Assembly (NCBI RefSeq): GCF_000003815.2
Contig: NW_023365716.1
Location: forward strand, 1,343,257 to 1,369,436
Origin: Branchiostoma floridae
Taxonomy: Eukaryota > Chordata > Leptocardii > Amphioxiformes > Branchiostomatidae
Reading direction: 5' to 3'
Length of the DNA stretch: 26,180 nt
In this document: positions 25,587 through 26,180 of the stretch, in pieces
How the letters are laid out: every line of letters starts with the position of its first letter
Position numbering within the stretch: the first letter of the stretch is position 1
The notes under the pieces: model-generated
The model's input: the letters and a program-made list of their open reading frames with translations, nothing else
What the model was told of the DNA's origin: nothing
The model's database searches: none
Position numbers and translations under genes: made by a program

Positions 25587-25777
25587 ACCGTTCAGAGGAG
25601 GAGCCAGCTCGTCACGACCGAATCCGTCCTTTCCTCTCACGCCGTAAGGGAGTTTGCCTTGTCGTGACGTCGTGCGTTGCTGTGGCAGCCATGTTGTTTG
25701 GAACCTTCATCGGTCAGACCTCAGAAACCAGTTATCATGACCGGCCGTATCCAGTAACACTACAGGGAAATATTCAG
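25587..25777 (+). CDS. Membrane protein exon 2: transmembrane segment
   Basis: Bounded by CTCTTCTCAG|AC and AATATTCAG|GTACGC. It joins exon 1 in phase 1 (G|AC gives Asp) and leaves in phase 0, 191 bases. The peptide reads RSEEEPARHDRIRPFLSRRK, then a hydrophobic span GVCLVVTSCVAVAAMLFGTF, then IGQTSETSYHDRPYPVTLQG. Basic residues just before the span and no signal peptide predict an N-in, C-out (type II) topology, with the repeats inside the cell and the rest outside. Extracellular exons (a lectin, scavenger-receptor or other binding domain would be usual) lie beyond the window. Confidence 0.7.
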
Positions 25778-26180
25778 GTACGCGGGCTTTCAAAAATATT
25801 ATCATAGTGTCAAATATCCTTCTGAATGCTTCAATTTTATGCAAAATTGCTATATTATTTTGCTGCATGGATGTATTTACATGGCCTGATGTTGTATCAA
25901 AGTTTATCAGACAAAACAACATTGAATCTAGATAACATTCAGTAATACAAGATTAAGTTTATGTCAGATAATTCAAGATGAGGAGCAAAACATTTGCTGT
26001 ATGCATGTAAGGCGACATTCCTTTATTTGATCCCATTGTATGGACGCTTGATTTGTTTAGACATCGAAGCAACGCCTGAAATTTTAATGAATACATGAAT
26101 CATTTTACATAAAGGACATCAGTTCCCCTGCTTTTCAACTGACAACCGGCTCACAATACACTCCCCGAATGAGCGAATAG
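25778..26180. other. Intron of the membrane-protein gene (incomplete)
   Basis: Begins GTACGC at 25778 and runs to the window end. AT-rich; no further exon is recognised. Confidence 0.55.

Overview
The window looks like nuclear DNA of a lancelet (Branchiostoma). It has AT-rich introns with GT..AG boundaries, polyadenylation signals, SINE/MITE/LINE debris, and tandem C2H2 zinc-finger genes whose fingers alternate between a CGECGYRTA type and a CDQCDYSAA type. I associate that pattern with amphioxus zinc-finger expansions. The assignment rests on recognition, not on a search. All supported genes are on the + strand. A run of exactly 100 N (11358-11457) is an assembly gap.

Layout. (1) 1-1900: two near-identical copies of a 475-bp inverted-repeat element lie in a duplicated flank, with a consensus RFX X-box between them, followed by a decayed 5' exon region matching 10.17-10.53 kb. 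(2) 2.27-7.94 kb: zinc-finger gene ZF1. It has three small Lys/Arg-rich exons, all phase 1 at both ends and apparently copies of one another, then a large acidic plus zinc-finger exon whose last fingers are frameshifted and decayed. Its introns hold a tRNA-derived SINE with perfect target-site duplication, three inverted-repeat elements and a 7 x 89-bp hairpin satellite. (3) 8.4-9.6 kb: a 38-bp minisatellite and a LINE 3' end. (4) 10.08-12.49 kb: ZF2, 11 fingers, broken by the gap and by a one-base frameshift. (5) 12.49-14.83 kb: a pile-up of 3'-UTR copies, two without a gene, one split by an 806-bp insertion with 10-bp target duplication. (6) 14.83-18.41 kb: ZF3, 8 fingers, with an in-frame stop in its acidic domain. 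(7) 18.41-23.07 kb: ZF4, the intact member (557 codons, 13 good fingers plus one degenerate). (8) 24.61-25.78 kb onward: an unrelated gene for a probable type II membrane protein with five tyrosine-pair repeats in its cytoplasmic part. It runs off the window.

ZF3 and ZF4 are a tandem duplication of about 3.6 kb that includes the promoter. Both carry a DR1 nuclear-receptor-type site, a CRE-like TGACGTC and a YY1-type CCGCCAT(C/T)TTG just before a non-coding first exon. The four genes show one family at different stages: intact (ZF4), N-terminally stopped (ZF3), frameshifted (ZF2) and C-terminally decayed (ZF1). Fossil fingers remain in the 3' UTRs. The proteins probably act in the nucleus as sequence-specific DNA-binding factors, with an acidic, SUMO-motif-bearing N-terminus. 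DNA-contact positions vary between fingers whose scaffold is almost identical, as in rapidly evolving zinc-finger families elsewhere.
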